Shown here: in pieces, positions 1 through 11,272 of the stretch | Position numbering within the stretch: position 1 is the stretch's first letter | Layout of the letters: every line of letters starts with the position of its first letter | Assembly (NCBI GenBank): GCA_032158125.1 | Contig: JASKOT010000018.1 | Span: forward strand, 124,001-188,000 | Direction: 5' to 3' | Origin: Papiliotrema nemorosa | Lineage: Eukaryota > Basidiomycota > Tremellomycetes > Tremellales > Rhynchogastremaceae | DNA length: 64,000 nucleotides | Translations under genes and position numbers: made by a program | Notes under the pieces: generated by a model | Told to the model about the DNA's origin: nothing | What the model saw: the letters and a program-made list of their open reading frames with translations, nothing else | Database searches by the model: none

Positions 1-1089
1 TAGGCGATCAGTCGAGCTTTGACGACACATCGAACCCTTCACGCGTCGTCTCATCTCTGCGTCGGGCATCGGAATACGATACGTATGGGTTTATAAAACA
101 GACGATAAATATCGTCCGAGGTCGACGTGACAGTCATGGCGATGAGTCTGGCAGATGAATTGGCGGGGTTTGATAATTCCCCAGCAGAGATGAGTGGAGG
201 TTTGAGTCTAGCTGAGGAGTTTGGCCTGGAGAATGGGTATCAAGATGACCCGTTGGTCCGGGATCTCTCTGGTGAGCTAGCCTCTGACACCACAGAGTAT
301 AGTGCGTGCTGATCTCCCCAGGCGAGGGCTCACCAATTGTAGAGAGAATCTATCGGGATCCTGAGAAAGACGAAGAATTGATGAGCGCCGACCATCATCT
401 CGGGGGATCCTATCATGGTGATGCGCAGATACAAGCAAGTCTACCACAATCTGTACTTCATCCGCACAGCAATGGGTATAGAACGGCCAAATCGTCTTCT
501 TCGACCATGTATGGTACGACTACGACGAGCTCGCTACATGACGGGACGGATGTCGATGCAATGTTGGACTCGACTCTTGGGGATACGAGCTATGAGACTG
601 CGTTGGACGATATGGACGGAGTATTGCCTATTCCAATTACGGGCTCGTTATCCCCACAACGGGAGAAACACCGCGTCGATCGGGAAGGTCAATCTGGCGT
701 ATCTGAATCCACCGGATTTCTAGGTCATCGTGTGGGAAAAGCTGTTGAAGTCCACTACTCCGGATCTCCTAGCCACCTTGACCAATTTATCCGACACAAT
801 TCACTCCACCACGTCGTTTTCCAACTCTTCATCACGAAACCTCAGAGGGATCAGGGCAGGAATAGATTCCTGGAAAGATCGCGATGCGCAAGAAGAACAA
901 GCTAGAAGAGGAGTAGAAGAATTCGAGAGGAAACGTCTTGAAGCAGGGTTGAAAGGTGATCAGGATGGACATAGCGTCAAAAGTATCTTGGAGAGGGAAG
1001 TTAAAGGGTTCGAAGGAGTGTTGAGTGGGTTACAGGGTCGAATGGACAGGCTGCAGAGGGAGAGCGCGATGAGGTTGGCTTTGAGGTGA
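1..1089 (+). CDS. 3' part of an uncharacterised gene (exon structure partly unresolved)
   Basis: The product is not recognised. A frame open from base 3 ends near base 158. A second frame carries a repeated acidic pattern (SLADELAGF, then SLAEEFGLE), followed by a 50-bp intron (272-321, GTGAGC...CCCCAG). Exon 322 onward is acidic and Ser/Thr-rich. A frame change then leads to the last exon, which ends at 1089. The most economical junction is an intron at 675-723 (phase 0, 49 bp), but 621-723 also fits. The join near 120-154 is uncertain (a 34-bp intron at 121-154 or a 64-bp one at 121-184). The C-terminus (about 730-1089) is charged and predicted coiled coil, ending in RLQRESAMRLALR. The gene may begin before the window, or at ATG 136/142. 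Coding is likely, but the start and function are unknown. Confidence 0.5.
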
Positions 1090-1576
1090 AGACATCATGA
1101 TTGGACGACTTTTATGAGTGTAATGTAATGCAATGCTTGTGATGCCTCCACGTACCACTGCCCAGGGTCACGGGCTAGGCGGTGAGGCGGTTCAACGTGC
1201 TGGAGATGCCCTCGACTGTGCACTCCTCATTCTAGCCTCAGTGTCAGTGGCAAATGACTCTGGGAGAGTGTAGAGCTTCAACTATGATTGACCGCTTCGG
1301 GCCTTTTCAGACTGGACGACTCCGCATGGCGGCCCGGCACTGCTCAACCATGTAGTCGTTGTGTGCAATCCATCATACTGCATCCAGCATTGTTGCTTAT
1401 TGTACAAAGTCCCAAACATGGTCCACACCCATTGGCGCCTCGCTTACGGTGGATGGATGAAGCCCAAATTTTGATTCCGCTTCTTCTCGCGTCGAAATCC
1501 CCCCATCCTCTCATATCCAACGCGTCTTCTTGTTCTCTTTTCCTTCCAACTTTGTCTGGCCGTACTCCTGTCCAGC
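1090..1576. other. Intergenic, no gene seen
   Basis: This 487-bp gap lies between the first gene and the histone-fold gene downstream. Open frames on either strand here are short, and I saw no splice pattern joining them into a plausible protein. It presumably holds the 3' end of the first gene and the promoter of the next. C/T-rich tracts near 1490-1570 are consistent with a leader region. Confidence 0.5.
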
Positions 1577-2963
1577 ATGCAGGTAGAGTACGAAGTGGAC
1601 AAGACGATGCCTCCACCTTCGTCCTCTTCAATGAGGATAAAGGTGTTGCCTATTCAAGGGGATGAGAGGTCTAGCGATGAAGAGGACGAAGAGGAAGAGG
1701 CCGTAGAGGTCGAGGGAGGAGCAGGTGGGTCTGAATTTCACTCGACCCCTCTGACCTGGTATCGATTATTGCGTCGGTGATGTCGCGCTGTGTCGACTAC
1801 CACTGGGCACTTGGCGCTGGTGATTGGTGCAGGACTTGTACTGATGACAGTCTCGAAACCCAAAGCAAAGAGGATCATCAAACAACGTGTATCGCTCATG
1901 GAGAAACAAAGAGGGACAACCGTCTTTCCCATTTCAAGAGTTAGAAAAATCATCAAAGCCGATAAAGATTTGGATATGATGACTGCCGAAGCGGTATTCA
2001 TGGTCTCTGTCGCTACGGTAAGTCTTGTGTCATACCACACTTTCTCCTCGCCCAAGCCACAGCGGGTTTAGATGAGTAGACATTGATCATCTAGGAATAT
2101 TTTATCCAGCATTTCATGGAAGAGGGATGGACGAAAGCGCAATTGGAACGAAGGAAGTTGGTCACGTATAAAGATATGGGTAAGCTGTCAATCCCTCGAT
2201 TTTTCTTAGCTGACAAGATAGCGGCTGTCGTCCAGAGGTCGGCCGAGTTTGAGTTTTTAAAGGGTAAGTCTTACTTGCATTCATCCCTTCCCTCATTCCA
2301 ATCCCGACCCATAAAGGATGCTATTATTATCGTGAACAATCTTTGAGACGGACCCCAAGTGGCCGTTATAGGATTTACAATCTTCTCTCTGATCCATCTT
2401 TCTTCCGTCACCACTTTCTCGACAAAATGCGTGATAGAAGCTGATCTCAGACGTCATGCCAATGCCGATGCCCATGTCAGAGGCTCTCGAGTTGCGCCGG
2501 CAGAAATGTAAGCTGGGCCGAGCTGGGTAAATCGGCGACAGCTGACTTTCAGTGGTACTGGATGAAAACCCAACATTACACGAAGACTCCCCACCTGTCC
2601 CTGGGGAGGTCCACGATGATCTACCGCCTTTGGCCCTGTCCACCAATCCCTTATATCCCAACGCCATCGTCAAGCGACCGCCCAACACCCATGCAAAGAC
2701 TGCACAAAAGGTCAAAGCCCCTCCTCCGCCTGCCGCGCCGAAGGTAGTCACTGGCAAGAATGCCCCAGTGAGCAACTCATTGCTTCGATGTTGAGCCAAG
2801 CTTACGATAGTCTACACCTCATAGTCTGCCCACTAGGACATCGGCGAGGCGGAGTATAGTAGCTGCCGAAGTGGAGACTGACGCTGCGGTCCAGGAGCTG
2901 AGGCAAGAGAACGGGCAAGAGGCACAAGACACTGTGGTGGCGGAGAGGATGGATGTTGATTAG
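1577..2963 (+). CDS. Dpb3/POLE4-like histone-fold protein (DNA polymerase epsilon or CHRAC type)
   Basis: Exons are 1577-1724, 1851-2017, 2095-2179, 2222-2263, 2451-2507, 2553-2767 and 2811-2963. They close in phase to 288 aa. An acidic N-terminus (DEEDEEEEAVEVE) precedes a CBF/NF-Y-type histone fold at about residues 60-130. The fold shows FPISRVRKIIKADKD, then MTAEAVFMVSVATEYFIQHF, then a third helix ending EFEFLKD. The FPxxRVxKIxKAD start is typical of the NF-YC/Dpb3/POLE4/Bur6 group. The EFEFLKD end resembles the F-L-x-D-V-P ending of Dpb3-like proteins, which pair with a Dpb4-like partner in polymerase epsilon or ISWI/CHRAC remodellers. The C-terminal third is Pro-rich and low in complexity. 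The exact partner complex is inferred. NC2-alpha or NF-YC are less likely alternatives. Confidence 0.72.
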
Positions 2964-3343
2964 AAAGAAAGAAGTCATCGACTCACTTTGTATATGACCA
3001 TTATTGTATTCCCATGTATCACGAGTCGTCATGTGCATACATTGGCTTCTCTAGCTCCTCGCGAGCTGTTCGGCATCGATACATGGCAGGTGGAATGAGG
3101 GTTGAAGGTGATCGGCGGAGATTACCGGTCCGATAAGGCAAATAGACGTCTCATGTTGTAAAGGAGGTTACAACCTACATCTTAACACCTCGATCGACCG
3201 TCAAACATCACTCTGTCTTGACCGAGACACCTTTCTACGGGTCAATGTATAGCTGAAGAGTCCTAGGTCCCCTGTATAGAGTCTGTCACCCCGAAAGACC
3301 CGCACGTTTAGCTCAGTTCTACCTCCCAAACACTCCCCTCGCC
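2964..3343. other. Intergenic, no gene seen
   Basis: This 380-bp stretch separates the histone-fold gene from the downstream SGF73 gene on the same strand. It presumably contains the terminator of one and the promoter of the other. The C-rich leader just before 3344 is usual for this genome. I see no RNA gene or repeat. Confidence 0.5.
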
Positions 3344-5303
3344 ATGCCACTCACCCTCAAACCCTCCTCGCCTCTCGACCCATTCACATTCTCCCCACCT
3401 CCCGACTCCCCTCCAGAGCTCGATCCCAATGTCTCTTTACCTCGTCCGCCGGCAGATTACCTGCCTGAGAGGGATATGCACATGTTTGGAGCGAAACCTC
3501 TCGATGCGAGAGAAGAACAAGGGAGGGGTCTGGTCAGGTGTAATAGATGTGGGAGGGTCAGTATGGAATGGGCGGCATTAGAGCATAAACGTGAGTACAC
3601 CTTAATCTACTTCAAAAACCATCGCTACTGGGCGAGACGGTGGACAGTTGGGAGAGGTGTAGTGAGGCTAAAGAAATGATACTGATCGAATAGGCATATG
3701 TTCGCATGTCCTAGATGGGACGCCTTTGACTGTCAAAAAGGCCAGACCGACAGAAACAAAGAAACGTCGTGCGAGCGAAGGTGAATTTCCTTCCTCACCC
3801 TCACTTTACATGCACAATGAGCTGTATACTCGTCATATGGCAAGGGTTGATTATTAGCCGTATCGTCCGAATCGGCTTCTCCAATCAAGAAACGAGCCAA
3901 GTTGCCCTCAACTGCCAATTCAACTGCAAATGGGAGCGGGAGCGGGAACGGGAACGATAACGATAGTGATGATGCACCGTTATCCTTCAAGGGGATGAAG
4001 ACAGCCGATGTGAAGAAGATTCAAAAGGAGATGGCTAGAGCGGAAAAGAAGGCTGCAAAGGATAAAGAGAAGAAGGCTATTGCTGAGCGTAAAAGGCAAA
4101 GAGGTAAGTTGCATCTTGACCTTATGAGGCTTCTCCTCTTGGTCACTTGACGACTTGGGCGCTCGAGTGGGGTTGGTGCAACACGAGCCGTGACTGACTG
4201 CAGCTTCCAACCCGCTCGATCTGGATCGACAATGTGGTGTCATCAACGATAAAGGACTGCCTTGTTCCCGGTCTCTCACCTGTAAAACCCACACGGTCGG
4301 AGCGAAGCGTGCAGTAGAAGGCCGGACGAGATCGTACGACAGCCTGTACCTCGAATGGCAACGAGCCAACAATCCAAACTTCAAAGAACCACCACCTAAA
4401 CGAGAAAAGGACGCTAGGAAAGCTGAGATGCTCAAAAGTCGTCCTTCGGCTACTGCCGGACCTGCAAAGAAGAAGAAGAGCGGGATCAAGATGGGTACTG
4501 GGGAATGGGACGAGGATAGGCTCGATACGCCCGAAGCTCAGAGAGAAGTGGCGGATCTGGTGGGTATCGCCAATGCCGTGATGGACAAAGCGGGGTCAGG
4601 GGGTAGAATGGGCGCGTGGTGGGGTATCAGTGGGATTGGAATGGGTGGTATAGGCAGGATAGGTGGAGTGTGGAGAGCTGCGACGTACGAGATGGCTCAA
4701 GTCGGGGAGATGTTTACAAAAGCTCTGGCGGCTAGACCGGGTACTCGACCGGTTGTCGATGTGGGCATCCAGCCAAAGAAAAACCAGGCGAATCCTCAGC
4801 AACAGCTCCTCCAAGCGCAGCAGCAGCAACAACAACAACAGCAGCAACAGCAAGCCCAATTCTCGCAACAAGCTCAACTCGCCCAACAAGCTCAACAGGC
4901 TCGGGGATCACAAAATCACGCGCCTGGTGCTGTGCCTCCTCCGAGAAACGCCAACAGCACTGGCCAAACGGGACCTATGAACCTGATGACTGGTTTACCG
5001 GGTATGAACGGTCTCCCGCCAAACGGCATCAACGGAGTCGGAATGAACGGTATGCAGTTACCCCAAGGTGGTAGACCCTTACCCTTCCCGATGAACGCCA
5101 ATGGGATACCGATGAATTTCGCAGGGGGTATACCACCCGGTATCGACGTGAGGAACCTTCCAGCTACGACCCAAGCGGCATTGGCAAACCTCCATTCGCA
5201 AATGTTACAGGCCAATGCGCAGAACGCCAATGCCAATAACCCAAATGGACAGACCGTACCTACCGCTCCGAATGGCTCGGCCCAGTTCCCCATCCCAGTG
5301 TAA
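3344..5303 (+). CDS. SGF73: SAGA deubiquitinase-module subunit Sgf73 (ataxin-7 family, SCA7 domain) with polyQ tract
   Basis: Exons are 3344-3590, 3694-3780, 3858-4103 and 4204-5303, giving 559 aa. The N-terminus has a small zinc-binding element (VRCNRCGRVSMEW...LEHKRICSH). In other species this type of element anchors Sgf73 in the Ubp8 deubiquitinase module. The third exon is Lys-rich. The SCA7 domain starts the last exon, with CGVINDKGLPCSRSLTCKTH and AKRAVEGRTRSYDSLYLEW, the Cys/His pattern of the family. The C-terminal half is low complexity: a Gln tract at about 4798-4870 made of CAG and CAA codons, then an Asn/Gly/Met/Pro-rich tail. The family tethers the DUB module to SAGA in the nucleus. 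Human ATXN7 also carries polyQ, although at its N-terminus. Identification by the SCA7 domain is strong. Confidence 0.88.
4798..4895 (+). repeat. CAG/CAA trinucleotide tract encoding polyglutamine in SGF73
   Basis: This is an interrupted CAG/CAA run in frame with SGF73. The core encodes about 12 consecutive glutamines, flanked by further Gln-rich QQAQLAQQ units. Mixing CAG with CAA limits slippage, but length variation between strains would be expected. Confidence 0.9.
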
Positions 5304-5597
5304 CGAGACGACAGTGGATACGTCCCGGAGCGTCCTGACGACGGCACTCTTCCCATCGCCTCATGTTTCTCTCGAGCATTGAGCTACTTGGACATTGGTC
5401 CCCCATTCGGTAGTTGACAACAGCATCGTCATTTTCACACTCTCGATTTCATCCTCTAGTTTCTGTACTTCCGTGACGCTTTCATTCTTCTACCTTACAC
5501 AAGTTGTATGTCCATCGTGATCTGTATCCACGACACGTTCATCGCTGTTACACTACTTCTATGCATCCGTCTCGAAACCAATTGTCATGTCTGAGAA

Positions 5598-6421
5598 TCA
5601 CGCCTTGATCCCGTACTCTTCCCTGTACTTTCTCATCCGCTCCAAATCTCCTTCTCTCCCGCCCTTTTGCTCGAGATACGTCATGATATCGCTCATTCCA
5701 ATGATAGGCTCGACTGGCACCCCGAAATCCTCCTCTACCTCTTGTACCGAACTCTTCCCACTTGATCCTTGTCCCCTCTCCTGTCTATCTACGAGTTGGA
5801 CGATACCCACCAATGTGGCTTCTGGTGCTTGTTTGATAATGTCGATAGCTTCCCTGACTGCCTTGCCGGAGGTGAGGACATCATCAATGATCACGATCCT
5901 TCCTTTTAACGGTGCGCCAACCATATTTCCCCCTTCTCCATGCTATCATCAACGATCCGACCCACAGAAGAATGATTTTTGGGGAAACAAGAGAGAACAC
6001 TCACGTCCTTCTTCTCTTTACGGTTGTAGCAGTACGTCTGGTCCCTTCCGTAGTCTCTACTCAAGGCTACTGTAGTGACAGCCGCCAAGGAGATACCCTT
6101 GTAAGCTGGACCGAAAAGAACATCGAATTCGGGGATACGGGAAGAAGTGAGGATTTTGGCATACGCGTCTGCGGTCGCGTTCAACAATGAGCCAGAATAT
6201 AACAAGCCAGCATTGAAGAAGTATGGCGAGATTCTGCTCTGTCAATGATGACACCACTGGGTCCATGCCGAAGATTGTAGCGCGGCGACGAGGGAGTGTC
6301 TAGTGTCGAGGTGGACTTACCGGCCTGATTTCAGGGTGAATTCGCCAAAGAGGAGGACACCGTGAGCAATGGCATTTTCGATAAACGCGACTTTCGAAGG
6401 GTCCAGGGGGGCGCTGCTCAT
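5598..6421 (-). CDS. URA5: Orotate phosphoribosyltransferase
   Basis: On the minus strand the exons are 6321-6421, 6005-6233 and 5598-5942, giving 224 aa, the normal length for the family. The enzyme converts orotate and PRPP to OMP in de novo pyrimidine synthesis in the cytosol. Visible hallmarks are an N-terminal region starting [34 protein letters not shown], and the PRPP-binding loop [18 protein letters not shown] (residues about 124-141). The ATG at 6421 is chosen because [10 protein letters not shown] fits the family N-terminus, although the frame stays open upstream. Introns are 87 and 62 bp. It lies head to head with TAD1, with about 220 bp between the starts. URA5 is a classic counter-selectable marker in Cryptococcus. 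Confidence 0.95.
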
Positions 6422-6641
6422 CTTGTTGATGCCGTTGCTTCTGTATGAGCTGTATCGAGGTGAGATGGATGGGATGAGAAGAGTAGACTGGGTCGAAATA
6501 ATTTCCAATGAGCCTCAATGTGGAGACCCCACAGTCCCCCATTGACCTCGCTGGGGTGATAAGATCTCCCTCCTTCCTCGATGCTCGCCCCTCTCTTTCC
6601 CTTCCCTCTTTCCCTCTCAACACCATGCTCACTGGCCAAAC
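6422..6641. promoter_or_regulatory. Divergent URA5/TAD1 promoter
   Basis: Only 220 bp separate the two start codons, so both promoters and both 5' leaders must share this interval. Pyrimidine-rich tracts precede the TAD1 ATG. No specific factor site was assigned. Confidence 0.6.
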
Positions 6642-9410
6642 ATGACCTCGCCTCCTACTTCTTTCTCTGATAAAGTCGTACAGGCTTCTATAGATCTCTA
6701 CAACTCTCTCAGGAACCATGGTAAACCCGCCAGACGTCCTAACAATGTGGAAGAATGGACAGTCCTCGCTACCATCTCCCTCGTCTTTCCTTCCTCTTCC
6801 GAGGTACAGGTGGTGTCTCTAGGTACAGGAGTAAAAGTCCTCCCTGCGAATAGACTGCCCCCGCTCGGTGATGCGGTGCACGATAGTCATGCAGAGGTAT
6901 TGGCAAAGAGGGGGTTTGTCAGGTGGATGATGGAGGAGGCCAAGGCGAGTGTCCCGCCACCGCCAGAGTCACTCGAGCAGTCGGAAGAGGGTGGCAGAGG
7001 CAGTGGAAGCGGAAGTGGAGGGAGCAGGGCGAGAAGTAGAAGGAAGAAGAGGGAAAAGAGACTGGCGGAGAAGGTTGAAATGGGTCAAGGAGAAGGGCGT
7101 CCAGGTGAGGCGGTGGGTTCAGTGGGTGATTCTCTCAACCTACTTGGGTTGGAGACAATCCTCGAAGATGGTCCCACACTCCCCGCCGCTCCGTCCTGCG
7201 ACATGACCCCAGTTGCGAAGACAGCCAAGAGGATTGAAAGCGGAAACTCCTCTTCCTCGTCAAGCCGAAAGAAGAAACCGTCAAGCACGACAAGCTCTCC
7301 CCTGGTCTCTACTTCTCCTCTTCCCGGACTCAAAGGCTCCCTACCGATGTCTCGAGAGACTTCAGGCGAATCCACCACCTCGGCGACAAGTCTGTCGAGC
7401 TTCCTCGACCTACCTAAACCCGCACCGGGTTTCAAGGGGTACACCAATCAATCTCTTCCCATGTCCAAGACTGGATCAAAGGATTCGACTACGAGTATCA
7501 AGTCGGCTGGGCAAAGAGTCGTTCCGGGCTCCAGGGCTTACTATGATTCTGCAACGACTCAATCTTCAGCAGAAGATCCCGATCGAGGGAAAGTCGCGGG
7601 GAAGCGATCCAGATCCAAGAAAGCGAAGAAATCGGTTGCTTCACCGATTATTGCGGGAGACGGCGTTCTCAGCTCTCCGCAACAGTCTCCAGAAGTCCAA
7701 CTTGGGCGATTTCCACAGACTGACGGAGTATCTGCAACCGAAGGCGGCGACTCACTGCGAACGACTGCATGCAATGCTGCGGCGGTCAACGGGGTGGCCA
7801 AGATGGGAGAAGATGCGCCCGCATCTCAATCTGAAGTTTCCGCAATTCAAGATCAGGATCATCAGCACATGACAACTGCGAAGGCGAAGACATCCGATGA
7901 GACATCGGAGAAGCTCTTCGTCTTGGAAGAAGGCAAGTTCAGGCTGAGAGAAGGAGTCGAGGTGTGGTTGTACGTCTCCACGCTGCCAGTGAGTATTCTC
8001 GTTCTTCCGCTGTGTCAAAGCTCATCGAAGTGTGGAGATGCGTCCATGTTACACACAGCCGCTCATCAGGACCCCGAAGTCGCTATGAACAAGTCTTTGA
8101 ATCCACCCCATGCGGGAGCCATGGACGCAGGCAGCATCCCTATTCAACCGACCATCGCTCATGCTGTTCGAGGGAGAAATGGCTATGACAACTTTGGTGC
8201 TGTGCGAACCAAGCCCGGACGAGCCGACTCCACCCCAACCATCAGTTTATCCTGCTCTGACAAGATTGCAACGTGGACCGTGATGGGTCTGCAAGGTGCC
8301 ATGCTCGAACCTCTGTTTGAGCCGGTGTATCTGACCGGCATTGTCGTCGGTGGAGTAGCGCACGACCCGCCGCCCGGATGGCAGAGTCAGGGCAAATCTG
8401 GAAAGTCTTGGCGGGCTGTAATCAAGAGAGAAATCGAGCGAGCGTTGTGGGGCAGATTGGGCTCTCTCATAGGTGAGAAAAGGTCGATCGAACCCCGCTG
8501 ATTTTCAGGTCGACTCCCTCTGCCCTACGATTTGCATCCGCCTGCCATCCACCTCACCGATGTCGAATTTCATCACTCGAAACCCGTTGTCGCAACGACG
8601 ACCCCTCTTGAGCCTGTGCCTTCGACTCTCGCCCTCTCGTACGTTCCAGTGTTGATGAGGAAAGGCCCAGAGATCCTGTTCAATGGGACTCGCCAAGCCA
8701 ATACTTGGAAACCGCCGGGAACGGAGCTGCTCAAGGTGAAAGCGAGGGCATTGGTGTGCAAGATGGACATGATGAGGGCATACCTCACCCTGCTGGAAAG
8801 TCTCAACGCGTCGACAGGTCTCCCTCCGTTAGTTGTCAACGTACACTACTTCTTGAGCTGACGTGCTAGTCTGCCGCTTCTTGAGAGTACCATGTACGAC
8901 CTAAAGCACACCGAAGACTCCTTGTACCAATACGCCAAGACTCTAGTCCGAGGAGTTCCTCACAAGACAGACACTTTACACGCGGCTTTCGGCAAAGATC
9001 TTGGTCCGTTTGAAATCACGGTGCCGCCTGGATCACACTACAATGTGGCGCTGCCTCCTTTCTCCGGGTGGATCATCTCGGGCAAGAGGTTCGAATCGTT
9101 CACTCGAGATGCCACTCTACCCTTTTACGTCAACGAGGAATCGAAAGTCGCTCAAGAGTCGGTCATTCCAGGCCCGAACAGCGAAGTAGACTTGCCCGTC
9201 ATCACCGATGAAAGCACAAGAGAGGTGGCCATCGAGCTCTCAGGTGGACAAACTGACGAGGAAGAAAAAGAAGACGATGAGCTCGAGTATACCCTCGAAG
9301 AGGCGATCATTGTCAATATACCCAAAAGACACACTTCGACGCGGGCAGATTACGCTGCGAAGATGCCCAGCCAGCATCGATACCCCACTCCACCTCCATG
9401 TTTCGACTAG
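6642..9410 (+). CDS. TAD1: tRNA-specific adenosine deaminase 1 (Tad1/ADAT1) with a large internal insertion
   Basis: Exons are 6642-7988, 8031-8472, 8509-8827 and 8870-9410, giving 882 aa. The family deaminates A37 to inosine in eukaryotic tRNA-Ala. The editase core is split. The N-terminal part has GTGVKVLP, then GDAVHDSHAEVLAKRG, whose HAE supplies the zinc-binding His and catalytic Glu (about residue 85). About 330 residues of Ser/Arg/Lys-rich low-complexity sequence follow. The core then resumes with REGVEVWLYVSTLPCGDAS (the PCGD zinc ligand, spliced across the 42-bp intron), then RTKPGRAD, LSCSDKIATW and GLQGAMLEPLFEPVYLTG. Known Tad1 proteins are roughly 400-500 aa, so the insert and a variable acidic tail account for the length. 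The third exon begins after a 36-bp intron. Function is confident; the role of the insert is unknown. Confidence 0.9.
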
Positions 9411-10000
9411 GCTCAACGAAAGACCCCGGAACGTGCCGGGCCTATGACATCACGATAGACCATGCTGAAAGACACAAATTCCACACCCGAAGCAAGTAGA
9501 CTCAAACAACGACAGACGCCTTGTGTATTATATATAACCGAAAGGGTCACTCATACTGGCCGCCGAAAACGAAGTGCGAACCTAAACGCCATTGTACATA
9601 CTCCCTCACGAACGGAGCAAAATTCGCCCCTCGCACGTCACCTTACTGTATCATACCACGCACACATGGGGACTCATACAAGCAATCACAGGACACACCA
9701 CATTGGACTCTGCAATACGTCTTGTAGCTACACGTAACGAAGTATACTAAGTGACCATACTCCATGCATTCTGACGTTTTTCGTCAAACACTGTGCGCCG
9801 TGATGTATGCTGACAAGGGGATAATCATTCCCACAGGCGTTCGTAAAGGAGGTTCATGATAACGGTGGAATCCGCCGAGGTGACAGAACAAAGGATGTCA
9901 AGCACGGTCGCGCATAATCTCTTTGCTTTGTGGTCAAGAATGGGCGCCTCATGAAAAGTGATCATCTCAACCTTCCGTACCCCTACTCACGCGATTCATC
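9411..10000. other. Intergenic, no gene seen
   Basis: This 590-bp stretch lies between TAD1 and the following same-strand gene. Short frames are present (for example around 9462-9737), but their composition is unlike the neighbouring proteins and no splice links were found. A tRNA-like B box (GGTTCGANTC) was not seen. Confidence 0.5.
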
Positions 10001-11272
10001 ATGACTCGAGACCGCTCTCAATCCCCCGCACCTTGCAAGATCCAAGATGAACCACCTCAAATCGTATTACCCATCGTGGACATCTTCCTCGATCCTTCCA
10101 TCATTCCCTCCTTGCCTCCTCCGGGTGGACATGTCGGTCACGCAGAACTGATGGGTCGACCGAGGATCATCCCTTCCCCTTTGCCCAGTCAAAGCCTTCC
10201 TCTTCCGGGGTCCTCTCCACCTGTGCCGCCGAAAGATACGCTCAGAGTCCCCGGTCGAGCAGGACTTATCCGAAGATCGAGCTCTTTCGAGGATCGACGT
10301 GGTAATCGAGCGGAAGTCGGAGCGGGACGTCAGAGCTCGACCCTGGATCTGGTCCATGGTGTCAAGAACTCAAGTATGCGGAAAGCAACGCCGAGTCCAC
10401 CACGACCCGCGGTCATTCGACGGATCTCTTCGTTTGAAAGTCAAAGCAGTCGTTCCGATCCGTCAAAAGGGGACCTTCTGCCTCGACCCACACCGCCTGG
10501 AACGAGAAGAAGAGCATTGGGAGGTAGACGACATCAGCGCACAGCATCAGATTCGACTACTAGTACCGTCACTTCCATTACGCAGTCTTACCCTCGAGCC
10601 GAGCCCGCCTCTAACGCGCTCTCAAAACACTCGAGATCGAACTCTTCCATCCCTTCATTCTTCTCTTCTCTCCCTGTCGAAGGATGCATACGGCTGCTTT
10701 CTACAGCCTCCTCATCAGATCGGGAAACGCAAAAAGTGGCAAAAATCCTGGTCACCCTGCATTCGCTCATTCCCCCTTCAAGAGTCCCCGACATTCCTGT
10801 CCCTCCCCCTTCGTCGGGCATGTTACATCCTTCTACCCTCCTCACTCCGCTGGCTATCATCCTTGAAGCTTTGGTAATGGAACGTTCGGTTCTCCGATCA
10901 GATACTTCCACCTCACCCAACTCTCTCCCTGTACTGCGGGACGGAACGAGACTACAAATTCCCGGCGGCGAGGGAGAACTAGATTGGGGAGTGATGAGAC
11001 CGTACATTCTCGCTGTGGGGTCGGTGCTATCTTCCCTCATTCCCTATTTACGGGAGAATACGCATAACAAGGAAAAGCACAAAGTAGATACAGAAGTGGA
11101 AAGTCTAAGTAAAGGATTGAGAGTGTATGTGAGTAAGCATAAAAAGGTTTTTGGGGAAGTTGCAACGATGTATGTGGATGGATATGGGTTTATGAAAGGG
11201 TGGTGGGATGAGAGTGGGATGAAAGGGTGTGCGGGGGAAGTAGGTAGATGGGGCGATTTGGTAGGTGTCTAG
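10001..11272 (+). CDS. Uncharacterised Ser/Pro-rich protein, intronless
   Basis: A single exon encodes 423 aa; the family is not recognised. The N-terminal half is disordered and Pro/Ser/Arg-rich. It contains two copies of a basophilic phospho-site-like motif, LIRRSSSFEDRR (about residues 88-99) and VIRRISSFESQS (about 139-150). Each fits the RRxS consensus of PKA-type kinases and could dock 14-3-3 proteins. The C-terminal part (about 230-420) is more ordered, with alternating hydrophobic helices (KVAKILVTLHSLIP, LLTPLAIILEALVMER, RPYILAVGSVLSSLIPYL). No signal peptide or membrane segment is evident. The lack of introns is unusual next to intron-rich neighbours. Coding is supported by length and by coherent domain-like composition. 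Confidence 0.75.
   Translation: MTRDRSQSPAPCKIQDEPPQIVLPIVDIFLDPSIIPSLPPPGGHVGHAELMGRPRIIPSPLPSQSLPLPGSSPPVPPKDTLRVPGRAGLIRRSSSFEDRRGNRAEVGAGRQSSTLDLVHGVKNSSMRKATPSPPRPAVIRRISSFESQSSRSDPSKGDLLPRPTPPGTRRRALGGRRHQRTASDSTTSTVTSITQSYPRAEPASNALSKHSRSNSSIPSFFSSLPVEGCIRLLSTASSSDRETQKVAKILVTLHSLIPPSRVPDIPVPPPSSGMLHPSTLLTPLAIILEALVMERSVLRSDTSTSPNSLPVLRDGTRLQIPGGEGELDWGVMRPYILAVGSVLSSLIPYLRENTHNKEKHKVDTEVESLSKGLRVYVSKHKKVFGEVATMYVDGYGFMKGWWDESGMKGCAGEVGRWGDLVGV

Noticed and set aside
1..160. Possible TBC-domain protein, from SEYDTYGFI resembling sequences preceding TBC domains
   Set aside because: No TBC catalytic motifs follow within the window, so the resemblance is too short to use.
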